A stretch of 64,000 bases of DNA from Metasolibacillus fluoroglycofenilyticus (GTDB lineage Bacteria; Bacillota; Bacilli; Bacillales_A; Planococcaceae): the NCBI RefSeq assembly GCF_003049645.1, contig NZ_PYWK01000001.1, positions 1,209,487-1,273,486 on the forward strand, read 5' to 3'. Position 1 is the first letter of the stretch. Each line of letters starts with the position of its first letter. Positions 29,048 to 38,449 of the stretch are shown in pieces. The notes under the pieces were generated by a model. The model was not told the DNA's origin. It did no database searches and worked only from the letters and a program-made list of their open reading frames with translations. Both the position numbers and the translations under genes were made by a program.

Positions 29048-30280
29048 ATGGAAATGATAGGAACGGTCATCGTTTATATTATTATGATTTGTGCAGTATT
29101 AGGCGCAATCGGAGCAATCCGAGATGCGGAGTATGGGATTGGAAAAGAGTTCATGAATGGTATGCATACGGTAGGTCACATTTTCGTGCCTGCAGCGGGT
29201 ATTATGGCGTCCATTCCATATTTAACTTGGTTTATTAGTAATTTTATTAGCCCCATTTTCGAAATGATTGGTGCGGATCCAGCGATTGCAGCAACAACCA
29301 TTTTAGCCTCAGATATGGGAGGTTATCAGCTAGCAAATGCCTTGAAAACATCCTATGAAGGCTGGGTAATGGCATTAGTTGTTGGTTTTATGTCAGGGGC
29401 GACGATTGTATTCTCCATTCCGATGGGACTTGCAATGTTAGACAAACGTGACCATAAGTATATGGCGTTAGGTATTATGGCTGGAGTTTTAACGATACCG
29501 ATTGGTGCATTTATTTCGTCTATTATGATTGTGACATTCAATACGGAAGTTCGTGAAATTATTAGCACAACAGAGGCACCTACATATGTGTTTGCAATTT
29601 CTGTGTTACAAATTTTAATTAATTTACTGCCGTTATTTATTTTCGTTATTTTAATTGCACTTGGTTTAAAGCTCGTTCCAAATGCGATGATTACAGGCTT
29701 TATGTTATTTGGACGCATTATGGATGCTGGAATTAAATTAGTGCTTGTGTTCTCAATTGTCGAAATTTTCACAGGTCTTTTCTCAACAATCTTTGGCGCA
29801 TGGGGCTTTGACCCAATTATGGCGGACGAAGCTGACCAATTCCGAGCATTAGAAACAGCCGGTTATATAGGAATTATGTTAGCGGGTGCATTCCCAATGG
29901 TTTATTTGATTCGAAAATATGCATCAAAACCATTGGAAGCTGTTGGCGGCAAGCTTGGTTTATCATCAGCGGGAAGCGCGGGTCTTTTAGCAACAGTAGC
30001 TAATATTTTAGCGATGTTTACACTTGTGCGTGATATGCCGCCAAAAGATAAAGTTATTAATATCGCATTTGGTGTTTGTTCCGCATTCCTACTAGGTGAC
30101 CATTTATCGTTTACGGCAAACTTCCAGCCGACAATTATTTTACCAGTTATCGTTGGTAAATTATTAGCGGGTATTATCGCGATTTACTTAGCGTACAAGC
30201 TATCAGTACCAACTGCTTTAAAACTAGAGCAGGAAGACCGTAAAGCTGGCGTAATTAAAGAAAATGAGTATTTAACTTAA
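29048..30280 (+). CDS. eutH: Ethanolamine permease EutH
   Basis: The 410-residue integral membrane protein has about ten to eleven hydrophobic helices and matches EutH, the dedicated ethanolamine transporter. It shows the family's GKEFMNGMHTVGHIFVPAAG and ASDMGGYQLA segments and a C-terminal FLLGDHLSFTANFQP stretch. I chose the ATG at 29048 with AAAGGGG upstream. The GTG at 29036 is adjacent to that site. It is the first gene after the EutV-controlled terminator. Confidence 0.93.
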   Translation: MEMIGTVIVYIIMICAVLGAIGAIRDAEYGIGKEFMNGMHTVGHIFVPAAGIMASIPYLTWFISNFISPIFEMIGADPAIAATTILASDMGGYQLANALKTSYEGWVMALVVGFMSGATIVFSIPMGLAMLDKRDHKYMALGIMAGVLTIPIGAFISSIMIVTFNTEVREIISTTEAPTYVFAISVLQILINLLPLFIFVILIALGLKLVPNAMITGFMLFGRIMDAGIKLVLVFSIVEIFTGLFSTIFGAWGFDPIMADEADQFRALETAGYIGIMLAGAFPMVYLIRKYASKPLEAVGGKLGLSSAGSAGLLATVANILAMFTLVRDMPPKDKVINIAFGVCSAFLLGDHLSFTANFQPTIILPVIVGKLLAGIIAIYLAYKLSVPTALKLEQEDRKAGVIKENEYLT

Positions 30281-30306
30281 GTAAAAAATAGTAAGGAGTG
30301 AGTGGT

Positions 30307-30648
30307 GTGGGCGAGGAGAAAAAACGATTTATACAGGAGTTTGTGCCTGGTAAACAACTAACATTGAGTCATTTAATTGCGAACCCAGATCCTGATATGT
30401 TTCAAAAATTAGGTATACAGGAGGCAGGTGCTTTAGGCATTATGACTTGTACACCAAGTGAAACAGTGATTATTGCAGGAGATTTGGCAACGAAATCTGC
30501 CAATGTCCGTCTTGGCTTTCTAGACCGTTTTACAGGGAGTCTTGTTATTGTTGGCAGCGTATCAGAAGTGGAAATGGCGATGATTGAAATCAATCGATTT
30601 TTATCTGAAAGCTTAGGCTACACACCATCACGAATTACGAAATCATAG
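30307..30648 (+). CDS. eutS: BMC shell protein EutS (bent hexamer)
   Basis: The 113-residue circularly permuted BMC-domain protein has EEKKRFIQEFVPGKQLTLSH at the start, which is diagnostic for EutS. The BMC core includes LGIMTCTPSETVIIAGDLA. EutS/PduU hexamers are bent and are thought to form shell edges. GTG 30307 sits eight bases after AAGGAG. The GTG at 30298 would touch it. It follows eutH by 26 nt. Confidence 0.93.
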   Translation: MGEEKKRFIQEFVPGKQLTLSHLIANPDPDMFQKLGIQEAGALGIMTCTPSETVIIAGDLATKSANVRLGFLDRFTGSLVIVGSVSEVEMAMIEINRFLSESLGYTPSRITKS

Positions 30649-30658
30649 GAGTGCCCAT

Positions 30659-31159
30659 ATGAAAAATCGCGTGATGATTATAGGTGGCGTTCAAGCTGGA
30701 AAGTCGACGCTAATGAATGCGTTATTAGGAAAAAATAGCTCAGCAAATAAGACGCAGGCACTTGTCTACGAGGATTGGATTGTAGATACACCGGGGGAAT
30801 ATATTGAAAATCCATTGTATTACAGGAATATTATGGCGACATCGTTAGAGGTAACACATGTAATTTATTTGCAAGATGCGACCTCCTCTCGCACTGTTTT
30901 TCCGCCACAATTTAGCTTGGGTATTCCAAAAATACAAATCGGTGTCATTACAAAAATTGACCATCCACAGGCTGATGCGGAGCGAGCAACAAGCTTATTG
31001 AAAAATGTAATGATGCGAGGGCCGATTGTTAAAACATCTGCACTAGAAAAACGAGGAATTGAGTTTATTGCACCGCTAATTGAATTAAATGACACAGCAG
31101 CAATTAAACAATTTGTGTTAGATAGTGCAAGTCCTTATCTCGAATATTGCGAACCGTGA
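30659..31159 (+). CDS. eutP: EutP/PduV P-loop protein
   Basis: The 166-residue small GTPase-like protein has GGVQAGKSTL near residue 9 (P-loop), DTPGEY near 44 and TKID near 100. The Salmonella homologue has been reported as an acetate kinase, while the Pdu homologue PduV is linked to compartment movement. The exact role here is open. It starts 11 nt after eutS. Its 3' end runs to 31159, with the eutA start region following directly. Confidence 0.9.
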   Translation: MKNRVMIIGGVQAGKSTLMNALLGKNSSANKTQALVYEDWIVDTPGEYIENPLYYRNIMATSLEVTHVIYLQDATSSRTVFPPQFSLGIPKIQIGVITKIDHPQADAERATSLLKNVMMRGPIVKTSALEKRGIEFIAPLIELNDTAAIKQFVLDSASPYLEYCEP

Positions 31160-31176
31160 ATGGGGGGAAGGGTGAA

Positions 31177-32595
31177 TTGACAACAGAAGAAATTTTGAGT
31201 GCAGGTATCGATATTGGTACGAGTACAACAAAAATGGTCGTTAGCCGCTTCTTATTACGCAATGTAGCAGGGTTAACACATGTGCCACGTATTGAAATTA
31301 TTGAGAAAAAGCTCGTACATCAAAGTCCCATCATTAAAACGCCCTTTAAAAGCAAAGATGTAATTGATATGGAAAAAATACAACAATTTATTTTTCAGCA
31401 ATACCAACTAGCAAATGTGTTGCCAGAAAACATTTCAACAGGTGCAATTATTATTACAGGTGAATCGGCAACGAAACACAATGCGAGTGAGGTAGTGCAT
31501 ACTATTTCAGATAGTGCAGGAAATTTTCTAGTAGCTACTGCTGGTCCAGACTTAGAAGGCATTATTGCGGCAAAGGGCTCGGGTACCGTACAGCAATCAA
31601 AGAAAACGGGAAAAGTGATAGCCAATATTGATATTGGTGGGGGTACTGCAAATATTGCAGTCGTTCAGTATGGAGAAGTAATAGGCACATGTACATTGCA
31701 TATCGGTGGCAGATTATTAGAGTTTCAAAATGGCGTCATCCACTCTATCTCACCACCTTTAGAACGTTTGATGCAGCGCTGGGATAACCCTTTAAAAATT
31801 GGTGATGCAGCAAATGACCCGCGCATTGCCAAGTGTATAGAGGAAATGGTCACAGTGCTTGCACATGTGCTAACAGGTCAATTAACTAATGCGCAACATC
31901 CGTTATTATTAGGGCATTTACCAAATTGGTCAAAGCAAGTAGAGGCTGTCGTTTTTTCAGGTGGTGTAGCCGCTTGTATTTACGAGGATAATTGCTCCAT
32001 GCGCCAATATGACGATATCGGTGAAAGATTAGCAAAAGCGTTGCAACAGCATGTAGGGCTGCAATCATTTTTATGGATAAAGCCAGAAGAAACGGCACGA
32101 GCTACTGTGACGGGAGCAGGTACACAAACAACCGATATTAGTGGGGCGACAATTCAGGTTGATGCGGCTGTCTTACCATTAAAAAATGTGCCTGTTTTCC
32201 AGTGTAATATGCATGCGTCAATGGCTAATATTAACAGCATTGTTGCAAATGCAGTCGCACAGGCAAATACACTTTTTTCTGTGCAAGAAAGCCCTATGCC
32301 TTATGCGCTCTATTTTAGCCAGCTACCATATTTGAGCTTTCAAGATGTACATGAGCTATGCCAAGTCATTTTGCAGCAATTCACCTCAAGGAGCACGATA
32401 CCGATTATTTTAATTATTCAATCGGATTACGCTAAAGTAATTGGTCAGACGATTCAATCAATTAATAAGGAAGTGCCAATTATTTGCATTGACCAAATTA
32501 AGGTAGAAACAGGTGATTATATCGACATCGGGGAAGTGCTGCCATCTGGCGTAGTACCTGTTGTTGTCAAAACACTTGCATTCCACTCACAGTAA
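31177..32595 (+). CDS. eutA: Ethanolamine ammonia-lyase reactivating factor EutA
   Basis: The 472-residue protein has the actin/Hsp70-like ATPase fold. SAGIDIGTSTTKMVVS near the start and ANIDIGGGTANIAVV near residue 155 are the phosphate-binding loops, with VVFSGGVAACIY further on. EutA exchanges damaged cobalamin from EutBC at the cost of ATP. The TTG at 31177 follows GGGGGAAGGGTGA. Longer starts are open but overlap eutP or lack a site. It precedes eutB by 12 nt. Confidence 0.93.
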   Translation: MTTEEILSAGIDIGTSTTKMVVSRFLLRNVAGLTHVPRIEIIEKKLVHQSPIIKTPFKSKDVIDMEKIQQFIFQQYQLANVLPENISTGAIIITGESATKHNASEVVHTISDSAGNFLVATAGPDLEGIIAAKGSGTVQQSKKTGKVIANIDIGGGTANIAVVQYGEVIGTCTLHIGGRLLEFQNGVIHSISPPLERLMQRWDNPLKIGDAANDPRIAKCIEEMVTVLAHVLTGQLTNAQHPLLLGHLPNWSKQVEAVVFSGGVAACIYEDNCSMRQYDDIGERLAKALQQHVGLQSFLWIKPEETARATVTGAGTQTTDISGATIQVDAAVLPLKNVPVFQCNMHASMANINSIVANAVAQANTLFSVQESPMPYALYFSQLPYLSFQDVHELCQVILQQFTSRSTIPIILIIQSDYAKVIGQTIQSINKEVPIICIDQIKVETGDYIDIGEVLPSGVVPVVVKTLAFHSQ

Positions 32596-32607
32596 AGGAG
32601 GATGGAC

Positions 32608-33969
32608 GTGAATTTATCAGTTATATTGGGTGGAGAAAAATATAATTTTAAATCGCTGAAAGATGTGATGGCGAAGGCCAATGAAGAAAAATCAGGCGAC
32701 CGTCTCGCGGGAATCGCAGCCGAAACGGTGCAGGAGCGCATCGCAGCGAAGGCTGTATTAAGCGAATTATTAATAAAGGATATTCGAGAAAACCCACTTA
32801 TTCCAGAGGATGATGAAGTATCACGCATCATCGAGCAGGATGTCAATGAGCAAATTTATGGAGAAATTAAAAATTGGAGCATTGAGCAACTGCGTGAATA
32901 TATTTTATCGAATGATACAGGCGACCGAGAGTTAAAGCGTCTGAGCAAAGGAATGAATTCCGAAATCATTGCGGCTGTGACAAAGCTTATGTCCAATTTA
33001 GACCTTGTACATGCAGCCAATAAAGTAGAAGTTTTATCAACATGTAATATTACAATCGGGCATAAGGGTACATTGGCATCACGCCTACAGCCGAATCATC
33101 CAACAGACAATATCGATGGAATTATCGCCTCCTTGAAGGAAGGCTTGTCTTACGGAATTGGTGATGCAGTTATCGGTATTAACCCAGTAGATGATTCAGT
33201 CGAAAGTGTAAAAAAAGTATTGCATGCGACAAAAAACTTTATCAATGAATGGGATATTCCAACACAAAACTGTGTGCTAGCACATATTACGACACAGATG
33301 AAGGCCATTCAGCAAGGTGCACCAGCAGATATGATTTTCCAAAGTATTGCCGGCACAGAAATCGCAAACCGTTCCTTCGGTATTTCCGCTGATTTGATTC
33401 GTGAGGCTGAGGCATTAATTAAAAAGCAGGGCACAGGCACTGGTCCGAATTTATTTTATTTCGAAACAGGGCAAGGCTCCGAGCTTTCAGCCGAGGCGCA
33501 TTACGGTGTTGACCAACTAACGCTTGAATCGCGTAATTACGGCTTTGCTCGTCATTTTAATCCATACATCGTCAATACGGTTGTAGGATTTATTGGTCCG
33601 GAATATTTATACAACAATAAGCAAGTAATTCGAGCAGGGCTTGAAGACCATTTCATGGGTAAAATGCATTGTTTACCGATGGGTGTGGATATTTGCTACA
33701 CGAACCATATTAAAGCAGACCAAAATGATGTTGAGGATTTAAGTGTGCTATTAACTGCTGCTGGCGTCAATTTTATTATTGCTGCGCCAATGGGAGATGA
33801 TGTCATGCTGAATTATCAATCGATGAGCTATCATGATGTAGCGACATTGCTGCAAACTTTAGGGAAAACACCCGCACCAGCCTATTTAGCTTGGCTAGAG
33901 AAAATGGGCATTTATGAAAACGGTCGTCTTTCTTCAAGAGCAGGCGATATATCGCTGTTTGAAAGGTAG
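32608..33969 (+). CDS. eutB: Ethanolamine ammonia-lyase large subunit
   Basis: The 453-residue barrel subunit of the adenosylcobalamin-dependent lyase turns ethanolamine into acetaldehyde and ammonia. Family stretches are clear: STCNITIGHKGTLASRLQPN, NCVLAHITTQM, FYFETGQGSELSAEAH and HCLPMGVDICYTNH. GTG 32608 was chosen over ATG 32602, which abuts the AAAGGAGG site. With EutC it forms the core enzyme of the compartment. No cobalamin adenosyltransferase gene (eutT/pduO) is present in this window. Confidence 0.97.
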   Translation: MNLSVILGGEKYNFKSLKDVMAKANEEKSGDRLAGIAAETVQERIAAKAVLSELLIKDIRENPLIPEDDEVSRIIEQDVNEQIYGEIKNWSIEQLREYILSNDTGDRELKRLSKGMNSEIIAAVTKLMSNLDLVHAANKVEVLSTCNITIGHKGTLASRLQPNHPTDNIDGIIASLKEGLSYGIGDAVIGINPVDDSVESVKKVLHATKNFINEWDIPTQNCVLAHITTQMKAIQQGAPADMIFQSIAGTEIANRSFGISADLIREAEALIKKQGTGTGPNLFYFETGQGSELSAEAHYGVDQLTLESRNYGFARHFNPYIVNTVVGFIGPEYLYNNKQVIRAGLEDHFMGKMHCLPMGVDICYTNHIKADQNDVEDLSVLLTAAGVNFIIAAPMGDDVMLNYQSMSYHDVATLLQTLGKTPAPAYLAWLEKMGIYENGRLSSRAGDISLFER

Positions 33970-33978
33970 GTGGATCAC

Positions 33979-34950
33979 TTGAATGAGGAATTAGTAACCA
34001 AAATCACACAGCTTGTGATGGAGAAAATGAATGGCAAAACAGTAACACAGCAAGTAGCTGAAGCAGCGCAAAATAATGCAACATTTCGTCTTCTTGAAAC
34101 GCCTGAGACATCGCCGGTTGATAGTTCGTTAATCAAGCTGTACAACAACGCGCCAGCAAGAGAACAAGTATTGCCAATGGATAATGAAGAAGGAAATTTA
34201 ACAAATGCGCAAGCAAAAGTCTTTCAATTTGAAGCAGATAGCCCTTCTGAAAGTGTGCAGGCAGCCCGCAAGCATACACCTGCAAGAATTGGTGTCGGCA
34301 GAGCGGGGACAAGGCCAAAAACGAAAACATGGTTAAAATTCCGCCTCGACCATGCAGCGGCAGTCGACGCTGTTTACGGTGAAGTATCTGAGGAGCTACT
34401 GCAAAAATTAAATGTATCTACAGTAACTACGAGAGTAACAGATAAAGAGGAATATATTACGCGACCTGATTTAGGACGCAGACTGTCCGATGAATCGAAA
34501 GAATTTATTCAAGCGAATTGTAAAAGCAACCCACAAGTACAAATTATTATTTCCAACGGTTTAAGTGCAAGTGCTGTTGAGGAAAACGTCATGGATGTCT
34601 ATTTATCATTACAGCAAAGCTTGACTAATTTGAATATCGAAATTGGTACGACGTTTTACATTGATAAAGGGCGTGTAGCCTTAATGGATGAAATCGGCGA
34701 AATTTTACAGTCTGAAGTAATTGTGTACTTAATTGGTGAGCGGCCAGGGCTTGTCTCTGCGGAGTCGATGAGTGCTTATTTATGCTACAAGCCACGAATC
34801 GGTACTGTTGAAGCAGAGCGTATGGTTATTTCTAATATTCACAAAGGGGGCATCCCGCCTTTGGAGGCTGGCGCTTATTTAGGAACAGTTGTGCAAAGAA
34901 TTTTACAACACAAGGCAAGTGGTGTAGCGCTTGTCGAGAAAGAAAGCTAG
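33979..34950 (+). CDS. eutC: Ethanolamine ammonia-lyase small subunit
   Basis: The 323-residue cobalamin-binding subunit shows ARIGVGRAGTRPKTKTWLKF near residue 97, LDHAAAVDAVYGEV and LIGERPGLVSAESMSAYLCY. The first 20 residues form an amphipathic helix (EELVTKITQLVMEKMN). A long disordered Ala/Asn/Glu-rich linker to about 90 follows, the usual layout of an encapsulation peptide. TTG 33979 follows AGGTAGGTGG. The GTG at 33970 directly after the eutB stop is also open. Confidence 0.95.
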   Translation: MNEELVTKITQLVMEKMNGKTVTQQVAEAAQNNATFRLLETPETSPVDSSLIKLYNNAPAREQVLPMDNEEGNLTNAQAKVFQFEADSPSESVQAARKHTPARIGVGRAGTRPKTKTWLKFRLDHAAAVDAVYGEVSEELLQKLNVSTVTTRVTDKEEYITRPDLGRRLSDESKEFIQANCKSNPQVQIIISNGLSASAVEENVMDVYLSLQQSLTNLNIEIGTTFYIDKGRVALMDEIGEILQSEVIVYLIGERPGLVSAESMSAYLCYKPRIGTVEAERMVISNIHKGGIPPLEAGAYLGTVVQRILQHKASGVALVEKES

Positions 34951-34961
34951 GAGGTAAGCAG

Positions 34962-35612
34962 ATGAATCCTCAAAAAATAATGGCTGAAATTTTGGCGCTA
35001 CAAATTATTCCACGCGTCAATCAGGAGCTTGCTGAACAGTTCTCACTAAAGCCCCATCAAAAAAGCTTAGGGCTTGTGACATTAACAATTGATGATGTTG
35101 GCTATGTAGCGTTTGATGAAGCGACGAAAAAAGCAGATGTCGATGTTGTCTACGCAAAAAGCTTTTATGCAGGAGCAGCTCATGCCTCGGGTCCGTTATC
35201 AGGAGAGGTGATTGGCATCATTGCTGGTAGCTCCCCAGATGAGGTGCGAAGTGGGCTTGATGCGATTGAACAAAAAGTACAATTCGACACCTATTTTGAA
35301 GCTATTTTAGGAAATGACGGACATGCCCTATTTGCGCATACGGTGGCAAGCTGTGGCACATATCTTGCGGAGCAGGCAGGAGTGGAGGTTGGCACAGCAA
35401 TTGCTTACTTGATTGCCCCGCCACTTGAAGCAGTAGTAGGTCTAGATGCAGCTTTAAAGGCGGCAGATGTTGAGCTAAAAGTATTTTTCGGACCTCCGTC
35501 TGAAACAAACTTTGGGGGCGGCTTATTAAGTGGCTCACAATCATCTTGCCAAGCAGCAGCCGATGCATTTAAAGAAGCCATCGAAAACTTGGCAAGAAAT
35601 CCAATAAGCTAG
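34962..35612 (+). CDS. eutL: BMC shell protein EutL (trimeric, gated pore)
   Basis: The 216-residue protein contains two tandem BMC domains (BMC-T), with VVYAKSFYAGAAHASGPLSG and the C-terminal FFGPPSETNFGGGLLSGSQS. Both are characteristic of EutL, whose trimer has a large central pore. AGGAGG sits 8 nt upstream of the ATG. It lies between eutC and eutE as in many eut operons. Confidence 0.95.
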   Translation: MNPQKIMAEILALQIIPRVNQELAEQFSLKPHQKSLGLVTLTIDDVGYVAFDEATKKADVDVVYAKSFYAGAAHASGPLSGEVIGIIAGSSPDEVRSGLDAIEQKVQFDTYFEAILGNDGHALFAHTVASCGTYLAEQAGVEVGTAIAYLIAPPLEAVVGLDAALKAADVELKVFFGPPSETNFGGGLLSGSQSSCQAAADAFKEAIENLARNPIS

Positions 35613-35628
35613 AAAGGAGGCGACGTGA

Positions 35629-37122
35629 GTGCCTACATTAGACAAAGATTTATTAGCAATACAGGAAATGCGTGATGCGGTGAAAAAAGCAAGTGAAGCA
35701 CAGGCAGCCTATATGCAATTTTCACAGCAGCAAGTAGACCAAATTGTCAAAGCGGTAGCCGATGCAGCTTTTAAAGAGGCGGACCGACTTGCGAAAATGG
35801 CTGTCAGAGAAACAGGCATGGGCGTTCCTAATCATAAAAAAATAAAAAATGAAGTAGCTTCAAGAGACCTTTATGAAGATATTAAAGACTTAAAAACAGT
35901 AGGTATCGTTGGCTATGACCGTGCTGCAAAGGTTACTGAAATCGCAAGTCCATTCGGCGTAATTGCAGGTATCGTACCAACGACGAATCCCACATCAACG
36001 GCTATTTTCAAGGCGATGATTTCATTAAAAACGAGAAATGCACTTGTCTTAAGCCCACATCCGTATGCTGTGAAATGTACAGCGGAGGCTTTAGATGTTT
36101 GCCGAATCGCGGCCGAGCAAGCGGGTGCACCAGAGGGCCTGTTACAATGCTTAACGATGGCCTCCATGGACGCAACACAGCAATTATTAAAGCATCCACA
36201 AATCAATTTAATTTTAGCAACAGGTGGCGGGGCATTAGTGAAGGCTGCCTATAGCTCAGGTAAGCCCGCATATGGTGTTGGACCAGGAAACGTACCAGCC
36301 TACGTTGAAAAATCAGCCAATATTGCTAAGGCAGCACAGCATTTAGTGCAAAGTAAATCATTTGATAACGGAACGATTTGTGCAACGGAGCAAGCGATTA
36401 TTGTTGATGAATCAGTTTCGGAGCGATTACTTACAGAGCTTCAGAAAAAGGGAGCCTATATTTTAACAGCGGAAGAAAAGCAAAAAATGGAGAAGCTCAT
36501 TTCTCCTACACCGGGCAAGGTCAACCCTAAAATTGTTGGAAAATCAGCGGCTTGTTTGGCTGACTTATTAGGCATTACAGTGCCATCCGGTACGAAGGTA
36601 CTTATCGGTTTAGAAACAAAAGTAGGAAAAGAAATTCCGTTTTCACTTGAAAAATTATCGCCAATTTTTGCCCTTTATACTGTAAAGGATAGCGTAGCGG
36701 CAAAGCAAGTAATGATTGATTTGTTAAATATTGGCGGACGTGGACATACATGCTCAATTCATACTGAAAATGCAGCGTTGGCGGAGCAGTTCGCAGTTGA
36801 ACTGCCAGTATCACGCATTGTTATTAACACTCTATCATCTATTGGCGCAGTGGGAGGAACAACAGGATTAGCACCATCCTTCACGCTAGGCTGTGGGACG
36901 TTTGGTGGCAATATTACATCAGACAATGTCACAGCAAGGCATTTAATCAATATTAAACGTATGGCTTACGGCACGAAAGATGTAACTGTGCCAGAACCAC
37001 AGTACGAGCCGCTAGAGGCGATTGTAGAAAAGCAGGTTGCCCAAGCAGGAGAAGTTAATGCTGATATGGTGCAGCAAATTGTTGATCAAGTATTAAAACA
37101 AATTACATTACAAAACAACTAA
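35629..37122 (+). CDS. eutE: CoA-acylating acetaldehyde dehydrogenase EutE
   Basis: The 497-residue enzyme oxidises acetaldehyde to acetyl-CoA with NAD+ and CoA. The aldehyde dehydrogenase core shows FGVIAGIVPTTNPTSTAIFK and the catalytic Cys in FDNGTICATEQA near residue 250. GRGHTCSIHTEN follows near 370. The final 25 residues form an amphipathic helix (ADMVQQIVDQVLKQIT) after a short linker, a likely C-terminal encapsulation peptide. GTG start with AAAGGAGG eight bases upstream. Confidence 0.96.
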   Translation: MPTLDKDLLAIQEMRDAVKKASEAQAAYMQFSQQQVDQIVKAVADAAFKEADRLAKMAVRETGMGVPNHKKIKNEVASRDLYEDIKDLKTVGIVGYDRAAKVTEIASPFGVIAGIVPTTNPTSTAIFKAMISLKTRNALVLSPHPYAVKCTAEALDVCRIAAEQAGAPEGLLQCLTMASMDATQQLLKHPQINLILATGGGALVKAAYSSGKPAYGVGPGNVPAYVEKSANIAKAAQHLVQSKSFDNGTICATEQAIIVDESVSERLLTELQKKGAYILTAEEKQKMEKLISPTPGKVNPKIVGKSAACLADLLGITVPSGTKVLIGLETKVGKEIPFSLEKLSPIFALYTVKDSVAAKQVMIDLLNIGGRGHTCSIHTENAALAEQFAVELPVSRIVINTLSSIGAVGGTTGLAPSFTLGCGTFGGNITSDNVTARHLINIKRMAYGTKDVTVPEPQYEPLEAIVEKQVAQAGEVNADMVQQIVDQVLKQITLQNN

Positions 37123-37137
37123 TTGGAGGAATGACAA

Positions 37138-37425
37138 ATGAACAGAGAAGGTACAGCTTTAGGAATGGTAGAAACAAAAGGACTTGTAGGAGCAATTGAA
37201 GCAGCAGACGCAATGGTAAAGGCGGCAAGCGTTAATTTAGTAGGGAAAGTACATGTTGGAGGTGGAATTGTTACGGTATTAGTGCGTGGTGATGTTGGTG
37301 CAGTAAAAGCGGCTACAGATGCGGGTGCGGCGGCTGCAGAGCGCGTTGGCGAATTATTATCAGTACACGTAATTCCACGTCCACATAATGAATTAGAATT
37401 AATTTTACCAAAGCTCGACGCATAG
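37138..37425 (+). CDS. eutM: BMC-H shell protein EutM
   Basis: The 95-residue canonical hexameric shell protein has [20 protein letters not shown] at the start and [16 protein letters not shown] near the end. It follows eutE by 15 nt with TTGGAGG upstream. It is followed by a hairpin terminator and a dispersed repeat, so expression of the genes beyond may be lower or separate. Confidence 0.96.
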   Translation: MNREGTALGMVETKGLVGAIEAADAMVKAASVNLVGKVHVGGGIVTVLVRGDVGAVKAATDAGAAAAERVGELLSVHVIPRPHNELELILPKLDA

Positions 37426-37447
37426 TTCATTCAACGATACAGGCTGG

Positions 37448-37496
37448 GGCTGTCTAGAAAGCGGACGAAAGCAAAACTTTCCAGACAGCCTTTATT
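37448..37496 (+). terminator. Hairpin terminator after eutM (GGCTGTC family)
   Basis: GGCTGTCTAGAAAG (37448-37461) pairs with CTTTCCAGACAGCC (37477-37490) with one mismatch, then TTTATT. It would split the ethanolamine locus into two transcripts unless read through. I found no ANTAR-type loop next to it. Confidence 0.65.
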
Positions 37497-37500
37497 AGCT

Positions 37501-37815
37501 GGTTTAACGTCTTTCAGCAATGTTTACTGTGAAGAGTAACCGCAGGAACACACGTTTTTGTACCGATAGCGTAATGACAGGTACAGAATTCATCACCTCT
37601 AGAGGTGGTGAGATGAATGCAAGTATTAGACCGATTTCAGCGAGTGTTCAAACACCCGCTGAATCATAGGAACTCAGTCAAAGTATATCGCATACCTGAG
37701 TGACCAACATCGTGTTGGCCTAAGCTCTGGTGGATGTCATAGGACGTGACAGTTTTAGGTTAACTTCCACTGGTTAGCGTGAAAAAATCTAGACGCAATT
37801 ACGCCTTGGCGCGTA
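37501..37815 (+). repeat. Dispersed intergenic repeat, most complete copy (about 315 bp)
   Basis: This copy in the middle of the ethanolamine locus holds several nested inverted repeats: CATCACCTCT-AGAGGTGGTGAG near 37590, GATTTCAGCG...CGCTGAATC near 37633-37664, ACTCAG...CTGAGT near 37672-37701, CCAACA-TCG-TGTTGG near 37704, and GATGTCA...TGACAG near 37733. Blocks of it recur at 4670, 22695, 26287, 44042 and 46766. No reading frame covers it. Confidence 0.75.
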
Positions 37816-37843
37816 TTAGTATAAATGAATTGAGGTGACTCGC

Positions 37844-38434
37844 GTGAGCCTAGTGACAAAAGCAATCCCAGTAGCGATTTCGGCACGTCATATACATGTG
37901 TGTGAAGAGGATTTACAAGCACTTTTCGGACCCGATGCCACATTAACAAAAGATTTTGACCTTTCACAGCCGGGGCAATATGCTGCGAAGGAAAGAATAT
38001 CGATTGAAGGACCAAAAGGAGCTATTCATAATGTGCGTATACTTGGACCTGTCAGACCAGCAACACAAGTAGAAATTAGCCAAACGGATGCGGTGAAATT
38101 GGGTTTAAATCCGCCTTTAAGACAGTCAGGCGATATCGAAAATTCAGCAAGTATAAAAATTAGCAATGGCGACAAATCCATTACAATAAAGCAAGGTGCC
38201 ATTATTGCACAAGCACATATCCATATGACAGAGCAAGACGCGCAGGAATTTAATGTAGAAAACAATGAAGTTGTTACCGTTGAGGTTGAAAGCAAGCGCC
38301 CTATTACATTGCGTGGTGTGGTCGTTCGCGTCTCAAAGGATTTCAGCCTTGAAATGCATATTGATACAGATGAAGCAAATGCAGGCTTTATTGAGCAGCA
38401 AGCAAAAGGAACAATTATAAAAACAATGAAGTAA
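37844..38434 (+). CDS. PduL-type phosphate acyltransferase, short form
   Basis: The 196-residue enzyme interconverts acetyl-CoA and acetyl phosphate. It has two PduL domains with the metal-binding and active-site motifs VAISARHIHV near residue 11, QAHIHMTEQDA and MHIDTDEANAGF. No N-terminal targeting helix is present, unlike the next gene. GTG 37844 follows GAGGTGACTCGC. The GTG at 37835 overlaps that site. It lies directly downstream of the dispersed repeat. A cytosolic pool of the enzyme is one possible reason for having two forms. Confidence 0.9.
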   Translation: MSLVTKAIPVAISARHIHVCEEDLQALFGPDATLTKDFDLSQPGQYAAKERISIEGPKGAIHNVRILGPVRPATQVEISQTDAVKLGLNPPLRQSGDIENSASIKISNGDKSITIKQGAIIAQAHIHMTEQDAQEFNVENNEVVTVEVESKRPITLRGVVVRVSKDFSLEMHIDTDEANAGFIEQQAKGTIIKTMK

Positions 38435-38449
38435 GGAGGAGGAGGTTGG

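Noticed and set aside
37426..37843. A second ANTAR-type site before the PduL genes
   Set aside because: A terminator is present after eutM, but I found no six-base loop with A at 1 and G at 4 that overlaps its 5' arm.
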